Below are positions 39,764 to 51,286 of a stretch of DNA of 64,000 bases, piece after piece. Within the stretch, counting starts at the first letter, position 1, and each line of letters opens with the position of its first letter. Both the position numbers and the translations under genes were made by a program. Source of the stretch: Emiliania huxleyi CCMP1516 (taxonomy: Eukaryota > Haptophyta > Isochrysidales > Noelaerhabdaceae); assembly GCF_000372725.1 (NCBI RefSeq), contig NW_005201047.1:98394-162393 (forward strand), given 5' to 3'. A model generated the notes under the pieces. It did no database searches, was not told the DNA's origin, and saw only the letters and a program-made list of their open reading frames with translations.

Positions 39764-40938
39764 GTCACGTCGGCGTCAAAGGAGCGACGTGTGACCTGTC
39801 AGAGCTTGATCTCCGATCTCAGCGACGTCGAGTCGCCTTCGGTGGCGACAGCTAGGATGCATCTCCTCCGTCGTTTTTCGCGCGTCACGGCCAGGCCCTG
39901 GGACTGGCCGTGACAGCGTTTTTCGCAATTTTTGGCGGGTTTTGCACCACAGACTTTTTGCAACAAGTCATCAATGAATGAAGGCAATGGCATCATCCAC
40001 ATCAAAAGGGATTAGGGGGTGCGATGCTGTTGGGGGTTGTGGCATATGGGAGCCGATGCGGCACATGCGGATGCGCGAGGCCATATGATCTTACTTAGCG
40101 GGTTCGAGCCGTCACACATTGGCTGCCCCGGGGTGTGCCGAGGGGGGTGGGCTGGGACGGCGATGGCACTGGCGGCAGAGGCGCTGGCCGATCGCTCGGC
40201 TACGGCGGAGGCTGCGGCAGGGCGCGTCCGATCGTACGTGGCTGGGTTCACAGCGATTGTAGGAAAATGGAGGGAACACTTGACGGTCGCGGCCTTCCGA
40301 CTCGCGCCTCCGCCTCACTGGCACTATTGTAGCCCTGGCCGGTGCGCGTGCAGAGTTGAAGTTCCGGAGTAAAAATTCGAACGCGTTCTCTCGCGGTGAC
40401 CAAAAAATGTTCACCTCAGAGGCACCTCCGGAGGCAGGCCGCTGCACGCCGGCGACACAGCTCCAGCTGTCGAACTGACCCGCAGCTCCTCTCAGAGCGG
40501 GAACTGTGACGAAAGTTGACTGAGGCGGTTGTCAGGAATCTCATCATACGGATCACATGGTGGCTCTCTCATGACGGGAGACCGCCCGACCACTCCTGGG
40601 TGGCACTGCCACCGGTGTCGCTCGACGTCCTGTCGACAGCGTGCCGACAGCGACACAGACCATGTGGGACGCGTCGAGTATCGACCTCTACTGCTTGCCA
40701 ACCCCATACAATGCCTAAAAACCCAGCCCAGTAGTCGAGGCCGGCGGAGGCGTCTCGCGCGCGCTGGCCCGAACGGGAGACTCACAGAGTTTCAACACCG
40801 CACACATATCTTCATATGGTGTCGGAAAAATTGGACACCTCCTAACAGAAACACCTAAGAGATGTCATGTAGCTAAAGCGAAGTTGTATGACAAGTTGGG
40901 GCCACCGCTGTCCGCTGCGCGCTGGAGCCATCATGGCA
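39764..40938. other. Intergenic, no gene seen
   Basis: GTCACGGCCAGGCCCTGGGA followed by CTGGCCGTGAC near 39883-39915 forms an inverted repeat. Short minus-strand frames near 40500-40780 have no recognisable domain. Confidence 0.45.
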
Positions 40939-43224
40939 TCAAGCTAGGTACTTGTAGAAGCTGCCACTCCCGGGAGGATGCTCGGGAGCCTCGGGCTCCA
41001 GGTGCTCCCGGCGGATGAGGTCCACGACCATCGCGTCGAAGTAATCCCTCGCCAGGGTGAAGTTGGTCCAGCTCGTGGTCCAGCTCGGCCTCGTTCTGAT
41101 CACGGCCTGCGCCTTCTCAGCCAGATCCTCGTGCTCCACCCGCTTCTCGCGCATCATCACCTTGATGATTCCCCACTCAACGACATGCTTGCGCTCCAGC
41201 TCCGCCTGCTTCAGCGCCGCGTCCTTCTCCTCCTGCGTCATCTTGGCGGCGATCATCGGCACCTTGATCCGCCGCGCGCGGTCGGAGAAGGTGGCGTTGT
41301 AGCTCAGCGTGTCGGTCGGCGCGACCTCCCTGCCGGCCGGATCCTTGGTCAGGATCTTGTACTTGCCGCCGCAGAGCGAGAGCACGCAGCGCTTGAGCTC
41401 CTCGGCGGGCAGGTTGAGGCGGCCCTGAATGTCGGAGAAGGCCATCGAGTCCGCCTCGTTGAAGAGCAGCAGGATGCAGGCCTGGTAGGTGGAGACGAGC
41501 AGGTCGTGCTCCTTGCTCTTCCCCGAGGCCGTGAACTTGCCCACCACGGTCGCCGAGCCCAGCGAGTGCACCCACCGCAGCCGGCGGTGCTTGGTGTGCG
41601 AGTCGTAAAAGGCCTTGAAGGCCTCGACGCACTGCAGCATCTCCTTTGGCAGCTTGAGCTCGTCCGACTTGTACTGTGGCCAGAATTTGGTGGTGAGCAC
41701 CTGCACGCTCAGGTCGGTGCCGAGCTCCTTGTCCTTGACGTGCTCGGCGAAGGCGGACTGGATGTCCTGCGACAACCTCATGTCGGTCATCATGCCCTCC
41801 ATGTCGTGAGTGAACTGCGAGCCGCCGCGCAGCTTGAGCTTGGCGATCATCGAGCGCTCTGCGCTATCGACCTCTGAGGGCGCCAGGAGCAGCCGCTTCG
41901 CGAGCTGGTTCCTGTAGAACTGGGAGAAGATGTTCTTGTCGAACAGATAGCCAAAGAGCCGCACCACCTTCTCGAGCTTGTCCTCGAGCGCCTCGTCCGA
42001 GAGCCGCTCGCCCGACTTTTTGAGCAGGTTGTCGCAAAAGTTGGAGAGCAGCTCGGCGGTGGCGCTCTTGCCGATGTCCTTGTTGACAAACTCCTCGAAA
42101 GCCTCCCTCGCCGCCTTGAGAAACGTCGCGTCGCCGTTAAAGTAGCCCTCGCCTGGCGTCGAGCCGATGATCTCGCTGTACACGCCGTCGAGATCGAGCA
42201 GCTCCTGCACGTACGCCATCAGGTCGCCCTCGGCGTTGGCTGACTGCTTCTTGACCAGCGCGAGGCCGGCGTCGGTGATGTGCTTGTGCACGATGTTTGC
42301 GATCGGCGGCAGACCGATCGGGACGAGGCTAAACAGCTCGACCATGCGGTGGTAGTGCTGCCTCGAGAGGGTGGTAGTGCTGCCGCCGCCGCCGCCGCCT
42401 CCGCTGCTGCTGCCGCCGCCGCTGCTGCCGCCGCCGCCGCCGCCGCCGCTGCCGCCGCCGCTGGTGTTGCAGCCGCCGCCGCGCGTAGAGACGGCCAGCA
42501 AGTTCTCGACCAGCTCGTGCACCCGAGGCAAGGTGAGGTCTTCAAAGGCGCTGCAGGCCTTGCGGTAGGCGTTCTCCGCGACAGAGAGCTCCGTCCCTGC
42601 CGCCTCCCGCTGGACAGCCTGCGGCCAGCTGCAAGCCCGCGCGCCGGCTCGCACAAGCTCGATGCGCTGGGCGCTCTCGCTCTCTCCGAGCCAGTCGAGG
42701 ATCGTCTGGTTCCACAGGGTCACGATGGCAAACGCGGGCAGAGCGCCATGGCAAGCGCGCGCCGAGTCCTCGAACGCGTCAAGCGAGTCCTCTCCTGCGA
42801 GCTGCCGGCACCACCCGATCATGGCGTGCGCCCTCGAGCAGTAGGGGTGCAAGTCCAGCGCCGCGACGTAGAAGCGGGTCGCCCCCTCGAGGAGCGGCAA
42901 GAAGTTGGGGCGGCTCCGATCCATGCGCATGGCGCGCGCCAAGAGCGCATCGCCGTGCTCGACCTGCTCCGCCTCGACCTGGCCGACAGGCGGGGGCGCG
43001 TGCGGGCTCCGACAGGTCGGGCAGCGCGTGCACTCGTCGTCGTACTCGCGCGTGTGCGTGGCGTAGGTCTGGAAGCAGTCGAGGCAAAACATGTGCCCGC
43101 AGAGCAAAATCAGCGGCTGCGCCGGGGCCTCCAGGCAGATTGCGCAGTCGTCGTCCGTGGCGCGCGCGCGCCACACATCATCGAGGAGGCGCTTCGGCAC
43201 GCGTTGAGCGGTGGCGCCCTGCAT
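40939..43224 (-). CDS. RING-cullin fusion protein
   Basis: One uninterrupted 761-residue frame. Residues about 27-71 are a C3HC4 RING finger (CAICLEAPAQ, CGHMFCLDC, CTRCPTC). A TPR-like region follows (FYVAALDLHPYCSRAHAMIG), then a Gly/Ser linker, then from about residue 295 a cullin body: YVQELLDLDGVYSEII, LFGYLFDKNIFSQFYRNQLA, DMRLSQDIQSAF and a terminal winged helix ending FYKYLA. Cullins normally recruit a separate RBX1 RING; here a RING is on the same chain and the N-terminal adaptor-binding cullin repeats appear to be replaced. At the usual neddylation motif (VRIMKxRK) the sequence is IIKVMMREKRVEHEDL, so by my alignment the acceptor Lys is Met. No introns interrupt it. Confidence 0.85.
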   Translation of the reverse strand: MQGATAQRVPKRLLDDVWRARATDDDCAICLEAPAQPLILLCGHMFCLDCFQTYATHTREYDDECTRCPTCRSPHAPPPVGQVEAEQVEHGDALLARAMRMDRSRPNFLPLLEGATRFYVAALDLHPYCSRAHAMIGWCRQLAGEDSLDAFEDSARACHGALPAFAIVTLWNQTILDWLGESESAQRIELVRAGARACSWPQAVQREAAGTELSVAENAYRKACSAFEDLTLPRVHELVENLLAVSTRGGGCNTSGGGSGGGGGGGSSGGGSSSGGGGGGGSTTTLSRQHYHRMVELFSLVPIGLPPIANIVHKHITDAGLALVKKQSANAEGDLMAYVQELLDLDGVYSEIIGSTPGEGYFNGDATFLKAAREAFEEFVNKDIGKSATAELLSNFCDNLLKKSGERLSDEALEDKLEKVVRLFGYLFDKNIFSQFYRNQLAKRLLLAPSEVDSAERSMIAKLKLRGGSQFTHDMEGMMTDMRLSQDIQSAFAEHVKDKELGTDLSVQVLTTKFWPQYKSDELKLPKEMLQCVEAFKAFYDSHTKHRRLRWVHSLGSATVVGKFTASGKSKEHDLLVSTYQACILLLFNEADSMAFSDIQGRLNLPAEELKRCVLSLCGGKYKILTKDPAGREVAPTDTLSYNATFSDRARRIKVPMIAAKMTQEEKDAALKQAELERKHVVEWGIIKVMMREKRVEHEDLAEKAQAVIRTRPSWTTSWTNFTLARDYFDAMVVDLIRREHLEPEAPEHPPGSGSFYKYLA

Positions 43225-43428
43225 GCTGGAAACGGCGGGACGGCCGGCGGCCGAAATCGAGGTGCGCTTCGGCCACCCCTACCCGGGTTCGGACTTTTTG
43301 GTAAGGTATGGTGAAGCTTCCTTACCATAAAAAAGCGCGAAAAGGTTCCCTTCAGCTCTCTTCTTGCTCTCACCGCGACTGGCGAGCGCCGGACCGCAGC
43401 CCGGCCCACGCGGCCGGGCACCACCGTG
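43225..43428. promoter_or_regulatory. Bidirectional promoter region with inverted repeat
   Basis: Only about 200 nt separates the divergent starts at 43224 (minus) and 43429 (plus). TTTTTGGTAAGG...CCTTACCATAAAAAA (about 43295-43337) is an inverted repeat with an internal AAGCTT. It is AT-rich in a GC-rich setting, consistent with a shared core promoter; this role is inferred. Confidence 0.45.
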
Positions 43429-45004
43429 ATGGCGGCCTCGCGGCCGACCATCGCTCCCGACGAGGATATCGCGGCCCTCCTCGAGCGGGCGCAAGTTTCT
43501 GTGCCCATCTCAGATAAGGTGGTGCCGCAGCTGCTGGCCCAGGATGTCGGCAGCGTCGCGGCGCTGCTCGAGCAGCGCGATGGCCGGCGGCGATGGTGCT
43601 GCGGGCGAGCGCGCGGGCGGCGGCGTCGGTACAGGCGCTGCCGAGGGTGCCGTGCATGCCGCATTGCATGCGATTGCCGCAGCCGGGCTTAGCGGCCCCC
43701 GCGGCGGAGATGGGACGCGCTCCGCTAGCGAGGAGCACGGCGGCGGGGCGGCGGCTGGCGGCGAGGGCCGCGGCGGCGCGCGCCCCCAAGAGGCGGACAG
43801 CGGCGCCTGTGATGCGCAGGCCACAGAGGGTGGAATCGGAGGTGGGACCGAGGTGTCCAGTTTGGACCCCTCGGTGCCCGCGCTGCCGACGAGCGGCGAT
43901 GGGACGATCGACGCTGCGAGGGAGGAGGAGGAGTGGGCTGCGGCGGCGGTGGCCTACCGGCAGGTGTGCCCGGTGCGGCGAGAGGTGGCCGCGTTCGAGG
44001 AGTACAGGCGCCAGGCAGCTGCTGAGGGCCGTGCAGCAGCAGAGGCAGCGGCGGAGGCGGAGATGGAGGAGGAGGAGCCCGAAACGGGCAGCGGGGAGGC
44101 TGCGGCATTGGCCGCGCCCCTGCGCGGCCTGGCGTCTGCGCCAGGCTGCGCTGGCACAACGGACAGGGTCACTTCTTTTTTTGACACTCTCCGCCCCGCT
44201 TGCAACGCGACAACGGCTTCATCATCTTCATCAGCGGCCTTCATCCATGCCTACCGGCCTCCTGACCCTTTGAGTGTCGGGCCCTGCGGCGTGATATGCG
44301 CCCGCGGATACGCCACAATCTGGCCCGCAAATTACGACGAACGCTGCCTCCTCGATGGGGCAGCGATTCGGCTGCTGGCGTCGGCGATGGCGACGGTGCG
44401 GGCGTATGAGGACATCGAGGCGCGTCGCGGCCGGGATGGTGGCGATGTCCGGGACGTGCGCAGCTGCCGGGACGTGCGCTCCTGGGCGGAAGTCTGCGCG
44501 GCGGCTCGCGAGAGGGAGTTCAAGATCTTGGCTCGCGATTCGGTTCGCGCGGCGGCGGCTCGCGCGGCGGCGGCTCGCGCGGCGGCGGAGGCGGCGGCAG
44601 AGGTGGCTGAGGCGGCGAAGGAGGAGGAGCCCGAAACGGGCAGCGGGGAGGCTGCGGCATTGGCCGCGCCCCTGCGCGGCCTGGCGTCTGCGCCAGGCTG
44701 CGCTGGCACAACGGACAGGGTCACTTCTCTTTTCGACACTCTCCGCCCCGCTTGCAACGCGACAACGGCTTCATCATCTTCATCATCCTCGACATCCATC
44801 GCCGGTGCGGCGGCCGGCGAGGCCGCGGCGGCGGCGCCGGCGTTGACTAAGAGCGCTAGGAAGCGGCTCAAGGAGAAGGCAAGGAAGGGGCGGCGGGGCA
44901 ACAAAAGCTGGACGGTTCACTCCCAAACATACCGGCGAGAGTGTGTGCGCTCGTCTCCGGCTCCGGCGTGCATCAACGCTGCGCGAAGTACACGAATGCT
45001 CTGA
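43429..45004 (+). CDS. Ala-rich hypothetical protein with internal duplication
   Basis: ATG 43429 opens a helical N-terminus (IAALLERAQVSVPISDKVVP). After about 43545 the sensible frame is one base over (43544-45004), so an indel or short intron lies near 43545-43570. The long frame has a coiled Ala/Glu-rich body, two copies of EEEPETGSGEAAALAAPLRG plus about 35 further residues (DNA at 44066-44230 and 44625-44790), and a basic C-terminus (KSARKRLKEKARKGRRGNK) suggesting nuclear or RNA binding. No family recognised. Confidence 0.5.
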
Positions 45005-45256
45005 GCCTCCTTCAGAGACCCACACCACTTCCAAATGGTTCAAAGTAACGCGTCCACGTCTTGGCTTGTCTCCAGGTTTCCGCGCTCTGTCTGTCTCTTA
45101 GGCTGTATATGCTTTTCCTCTCGCACCCCGTCTTTTTTCCTTTCCTTTTTTCTCTACAGCACCCTCTCTTTTCCTCTCTATTTTCCCGAGAAAACTCCGT
45201 GGAAATCGTCAATTTTTTGGCTCTGAGCCGAGTCTGAGGCTGTTTTGGTCCCAAAA
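45005..45256. other. Intergenic
   Basis: A pyrimidine-rich stretch (45125-45190) and no coding signal. Confidence 0.4.
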
Positions 45257-45833
45257 TCAGCAAAATTGCAAAATACGCTTTATTTTGCGGGTATACCTGG
45301 AAGCCCCCGGGTATCGCCACTCAGGGCCCCTCCGCCCGATCTCCCCACCCCCCATCCGAAGGGGATCCCCTCTCCTCCCGGTCCTCCCTCCTGTTCGCTT
45401 TCCGACGGTCAGGCGTCGGCTGCGGAGCCCGCCTTCCCCTCTTACGTCCAGCATGTGCCACCACCGCCGATCCGAGTAGCCGTCGTACTCGACCTCGTGC
45501 ACGATCCGTCCGTCCCCGTCCTCCTCCCGCGCCATGACGGTCGCAGGGTACCACCGCTCGCTGTCGCAGAAGATCTCGAGGCGCGATCCGGTTCGGGCCC
45601 ACCTCCGCCACGCAGTCCAGCACGTGGACGGCGCTCGCCGTCTCGACCGCGTCGTCCTCCGGCGGAAGCTCCGCGTCGCCCGCGGCCGCTTCCCGAGCGC
45701 GCTCGTCGCGCATCCGCTCGTGGTGGGCCTGCCGACGCGCCACACCGGCGCCCGTGTGCCTCGCCGCCGCGTCCGGCGACGGCATCGATGCTGTCCGCAC
45801 GAGCGTGACTCGCCACTCCACGACCTCCACCAC
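45257..45833 (-). CDS. Tudor/Agenet-like protein, frame-shifted
   Basis: RLEIFCDSERWYPATVMARE followed by VEYDGYSDRRWWHML is typical of Tudor/Agenet barrels that bind methylated residues. The upstream part reads better in another frame (ELPPEDDAVETASAVHVLDC), switching near 45590. This points to a one-base error or a pseudogene. The final 40 codons are basic and probably not conserved. Confidence 0.4.
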
Positions 45834-46798
45834 CTGCGGTTTGGCGACTTCCCAACCGAGTCAAGTCTACAGTTACCATACTCGCATAATGTGGGTAAAC
45901 GAAAGTAGCGTGTACGCTACTACACGCTACTATGAATGAGGAAGCCGAAAAAGACGCTGCGGGCAGTCCGCCCGAGCCAGCCAGCTGCCGGCTCGCACGG
46001 CAGCCTCTTCCACTCGACCAGCCTCAACTTCCGTACAGTCAGCATTTTGTCGCTGCGTGCTCGTGGCCAGCTGTGGCGGCGGTCGAAGTTCGCCCAGGTT
46101 CGGTGACGAGCGCCAGACGATAGTAGTGTCTCTGTTCGCCCTGTGCATGTCAGGCCAGGCTGCAGCAGGGCACTACCATCGTGCTGCCCTGTTGCAGCCT
46201 GACTTTGCCCACTGTGCAAAGTCGCCAGAGCACCACCACCGCCCGGCATCGTGTCACGGCGAGCTCCTTCTGCGCCCGCTCGCGAGGCTCTCGCGCTGGC
46301 ACACTTTGGCCATCTGCTGCTCGCGTTCGGCGAGCTCATCTCCGCACTCCTGCCACGGTGCCGTCACCACACACCTTCTGGCCGGCCTGAGCCGCGCGGG
46401 GTCGCCAGCGGGGGCAACGCGTCGACCTCTCTCTCTGGTGCACCACGCAACGGCCTGCTAGCAGCGTGCGCGAGGAGGCAGTGTGCCGGCACAGTCGAGC
46501 CGGAGCATCGGGTTCTTTCTTGATGCTTGTGGGGTCAAGTCTGACCTTATGCGGCCTAATATGCAATAATAATGCTATGTTATCTCCCGGATTTTTTGAG
46601 ATATGATCCCTCAAAGTCGAATTTTCGTTTACTGGTGACCATAGAAGTGTCTGTCCTGTTTGCGTTTCTTCAAACGAAACACTTTAAAGTCTCGACAATC
46701 ACTAAGCTGCTTATGTGGCACCGCAGAGGCTCCCTTGGGGATGCCTGAGGCCACCCCAACCACTCACTAAGCCGTACGTGGACACACACACACAGAAA
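45834..46798. other. Intergenic, no gene seen
   Basis: Short overlapping frames on both strands at 45920-46460 have no domain. CGTGTACGCTACTACACGCTAC lies near 45907. Confidence 0.4.
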
Positions 46799-46880
46799 GA
46801 AAGAAAGAAAACAGACAACCCAAGGGAGGGATGGGAGGACGGCACGCCGCCACCACACAGGGATTTTAAGGAGAGGTGCA
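46799..46880. repeat. Dispersed repeat E, copy 3
   Basis: (AAAG)n then ACAACCCAAGGGAGGGATGG and CACAGGGATTTTAAGGAGAG, same orientation as copies at 4799, 5045 and 52084. Confidence 0.7.
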
Positions 46881-46914
46881 CACACACACACGTACGTGGA
46901 CGAATAGAGAGAGA

Positions 46915-47077
46915 ATTCTTGATACGAAACCACGACGACACACACCAGTCGACTCGCATCGGTTGCCTCCATGAACGGCGGAGCTATTCTCGCGCCCACA
47001 CCACACCTGGCTCCAACGTGGACACGCCCATAGCTGGGGACACTACTAGGTCACGCATGGCATCACAGAAGTTTTAT
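46915..47077 (+). repeat. Long inverted dispersed repeat G, plus copy
   Basis: TTCTTGATACGAAACCACGA...GGACACTACTAGGTCACGCA over about 160 nt is the near-perfect reverse complement of 52400-52552. Confidence 0.85.
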
Positions 47078-47725
47078 CTCTGGGCCCCGAAAGGCATCTC
47101 TAGCAGTGTCGTTACACATGCCCCCTCCCCTCCTGGGCGCATGCGCCTCACGTCTCGCCAGAGCATAAGCCCATGGCGTGTGGCGAGACGAGTTTTTCGC
47201 CATCGCAGCGAGCAGCAAGCCGCCCGCCGCAAACAGCCGGAGGCATCGCCACGGCACTGGCTGCGCCGCGGTCCCGCACCCGTCGACGCAGCTCCCCCCG
47301 CGGAAGACCGCGCGTAGCAACGTCTTGACGATCGAGATGAGCGTGCCTGAAGCTCGCCCACCTACTGCCCCTGAGAGTTGGTTATTGAGTGGGATCAGCT
47401 CCCCCCCTTGGGATCGAAGCCGCCACAACCTCACACCCAACATCCCAGGCGGGATCAGAAGGGGACTCCACACCGGACACCGCCCGGGCACAGCCCCCCT
47501 ACCCGTCGGATCGCACAGAGGGCCCCCTCGGAGCAGCCCACACACAATCACGCATCGGCAGATTGAGTGCCTGAGTCAGGCAGACAGCACAGACAAGAGG
47601 AGAGAGAGGAGAGAGAGAGAGAGAGAGAGGAGAGAGGAGAGGGTGAGGGTGTGAACACCCGTGAGGAGTGGGGGAGGGTGTCTGTGGTGGGTTGTAGTCA
47701 TACTACGTGGTTACAACCACGCGCC
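47078..47725. other. Intergenic with (GA)n tract
   Basis: A GAGAGAG-rich tract runs about 47594-47645. No gene seen. Confidence 0.4.
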
Positions 47726-48440
47726 CCTCAGGAGCTTAAGGTAGAGCTGAGCGTCCAAGACGCCTCGGTGCCACCCACCGGCGTGAAGACCATCCGGATC
47801 TACCCAGTGCGTCCTCCGGACGGGCTGGTCCCCGCGATGGCCCACGGTCCTCCGTCGCCTGGTTGAACCCCCTGCCTCCCGGTTGACCCCCCGGTCCCCG
47901 TACACGACCATGAAATAAACTCAAAGTCCACCACAGCCACCAGCCTCCACCTCCACCCGCGAGCCGCCACCGCTGCCGCCCGCGACGCCGCCCGCCGCGT
48001 CAGATAGCCGCGACGCGCGCATCGAGTCGCGTCGGAGAGCCGCGCCGCACCAGCAGCAGCATCTGCACCACCAGCAGCAGCAGCAGCACCACCACCACCA
48101 CCCGAGAGAGAAGCGCACCTGCCCGACGCCGCCCGCCGCGTCAGACGCTCGCGACGCGCGCGTCGAGCCCAGTCGCACAGCCGCGCCGCGCCAGCAGCAG
48201 CATCGGCACCAGCAGCAGCAGCACCACCACCACCAACAGCAACAGAGACAGGCAGTGCAGGCGCAGAGGCGCTCGCAGAGCGGCGCTCAGCGCCGCGCAC
48301 GCCACGCTGCGGACCGTCGGACGAGCGCACCGTACGTCGGCGGCGAGCCGCGTCGCCAGCCGTCTCGCGAGAGAGCGGCGCCGCCGCGTGCGCGCAGCAG
48401 CCGCCGCGACAGAGGCGAGCCGCGGCGACGTCCGCACTAA
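47726..48440 (+). CDS. Gln/His-rich hypothetical exons
   Basis: A short frame after CAG (ELKVELSVQDASVPPTGVKT) ending at 47866 and a separate frame from about 47940 to 48440 look coded. The latter is a tandem pair of about 130 nt units (PPAASDSRDARIES then Q/H-rich runs) ending with an Arg-rich tail. Whether they belong to one gene is unknown. CAG/CAC triplet runs could also be simple repeat without function. Confidence 0.3.
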
Positions 48441-48494
48441 CGGATAACGGCCATTGGCGGTTTTTCTCTCTCTCTCTCTCTCTCTCGTGGACGA

Positions 48495-49527
48495 ATGAAA
48501 ATCTACTTTTTTTCGTTTCCCACACCCCGCGAGTACATACCCCCCTCGTTACTCGTAGCCCGCATCAGAGCCTGGTCTAAATATATGGCGTTCATGCCCT
48601 CGAGCGGCGGCGTGAGCCGACAGCCGTCCGCAGGTGGTGGCGGGCTACCGTGGTTTCTCCGAGCGCCTCCACCTCCGCCCCGCCCGCCACCGTGGTGGTT
48701 GCCGGTGCAACCACCGCTTCCGCAGTCGGCGCCAAAGCCTTCCGCGAGCCCCTCCAACCATAACCTCTGGCCGCTCGCCGGCGGACAACGCGGCGGTTGC
48801 CGGGTGGAGCACGGCGCGTATGGCTCGGCTGACACAATTTTGGGCGTGAGCGAGGCCGAGTGCCAGGCCCTGTGCCGCGATAGTCGAGACTGCCTCGCAA
48901 CCGACTACCACTTCACTGGCGGGCCCGAAAACAGCTGCGATCTCCACAAGAAGCCGGTGCTGCACGTCCTCCCGATGGGCGAGCACGCGTGCCGCATCAA
49001 GCCCGCCCCGGGACAGAGCGGCTTTCGCGGAGAGACATTAGCCTTCAACGGGGAGGTGACTCACCTGCCGGCGCCTCCCCTCCCTCGGCCGCCTCCGTCG
49101 CCACCGTCGCCACCGTCGCCGCCATCGCCGCCGCCATCACCGCCGTCGCCGCCACCACCGCCGCCGCCGCCGCCGCTGCCTCCCTCGCCACCGCCGCCGC
49201 CACCACCGCTGTCGCCGCCACCACCGCCAACTCCACCGCCACCGGACAGCCCGCTACCGCCGCCGCCCCCGCCGCCGCCGCCGTCGCCGCCTCTCTCGCC
49301 GCCGCCGACGCCGCCGCCAGGGGTGACACAGCCAAACCCACCGCCACCGATGCCGCCCTGGCCGCCGGGGCAGCGGCCAGAGTCTCCCCAGCCCCCGCTA
49401 CCGCCGCCGTCATTGCCACCGCCCCCGCCGCCGCCGCCGTCGCCGCCTCTCTCGCCTCCAGCAACGCCGCCGACGCCGCCGCCGCCGAAGCCGCCGCCGA
49501 CGCCGCCGCCTCTCTCGCCTCCAGCAA

Positions 49528-49575
<48 letters not shown>

Positions 49576-50204
49576 TCGCCCCACCCCAACCCTTCTACGC
49601 CGACGGGACGGTGCGGACAAGGTACGAGACCGTGGCGCCCGTCCTCAAGGAGCTGGAGAAGGAGCTGGGCGCGCTGCTCCCTGAGCGGTGGGCCCAGAAG
49701 GTCGCCGAACACGGGAGCGCGGTGCGCGAGTGGAGCCTGCGCCCCCTCGGCGACTCGCTAAAGCTAAACTTGGACGACCGGAACCGGACATCCACTCCGA
49801 GTGCTCTCCCCCCTCTCCTTCGCGATCTCGCTAAAGCTAAACTTGGCCAAGCCATCCTCGCCAGTTCCCCGCTGAAGTTGGCGCTGGGAGTAGCCGGGTG
49901 GCTCTTCCTGGCGCTCTGCTTCTACCGCTGCTGCTGCCGGCGGCGCGAGCCGCCTCACAAGCGGCTCGTGGAGCCCGACGAGGAGGAGGCGCGGGGCGGC
50001 ATGCCAAGTCCGCGGCCGAAGCGCCGCTCCAATGCCGAGCTGGCGGAGCAGGTGGGGGAGCTGCAGCTTAGGATGAAGGAGGTGGGGGAGCTGGTGCTGC
50101 GCTGCGCCTCGCCGGTTCCTCTTTTCCGCGCCCCCCCCGCAAGGCGCGCGATACACTCGCCGTGGGGTGAGCTCAAGACCACAAGGCCGGAAGTACCTTG
50201 GTAG
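48495..50204 (+). CDS. PAN-like, proline-rich single-pass membrane protein
   Basis: Residues about 100-170 carry a PAN/Apple-like Cys pattern (ECQALCRDSRDCLATDYHF...SCDLHKK). A long (S)PPPP-type hydroxyproline-rich region of about 200 residues follows, as in algal wall or scale glycoproteins. Then come an amphipathic helix, one transmembrane segment (LALGVAGWLFLALCFYRCCC) and a cytosolic tail. Either ATG 48495 or ATG 48585 (MAFMPSS) could start translation. A 20-nt duplication (CTCGCTAAAGCTAAACTTGG) 73 nt apart at 49754 and 49827 changes the reading possibilities just before the membrane segment. Confidence 0.6.
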
Positions 50205-50457
50205 GGTGAGCGCCAGGTAAAGCCGTAGGGTGGGACGCCGGCAGCGTGTTTTTTGGGGGGGAGTATTTTCTTTTTCCCCACCACACGCAATCGAGTACAT
50301 AGATAGCCACACACGCATACGTTCACAAATGGCACTTAGGACTTAGGTCATAGGAACATAGCTTCACGGTACACGGAACCACGCGTGTCGCCCGCCGCGG
50401 CCCTAGTCGCTCCCCGCCACAGCGACTGTTGGCCGGCCTCACCCTCAGACTCGCGGG
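50205..50457. other. Intergenic
   Basis: Nothing recognisable between the converging genes. Confidence 0.4.
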
Positions 50458-50990
<533 letters not shown>

Positions 50991-51286
50991 AAGGAATCTC
51001 CATTGAAGTTTGAACTGGTCTGTTCACACCCGTTCAACGGAGTACTCAAATCTCAGAGTAGTACTCTGGACACGATCCACGGTGACCGCTCAGCCACCTA
51101 TAGTGCTCGTCGAGCTTGTTACCGCTTTGAGAATGAGTCCGCTGACATGCACTCACTGATTCAGCTGTCCTCCGCTCGAGAGGACACGCAACCAACCGTA
51201 TTCGACCGTATTCGTCCTCACGTGTGGTGCTCCGAATACTCTGCACGATTCGTCTTAGCGCCCTGATGGTGTATTTCTCCATATAG

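Noticed and set aside
48989..49684. Ala-rich ORFs across the 49-kb region
   Set aside because: They are frame shadows of the proline-rich CCGCCG repeat in the PAN-like gene.
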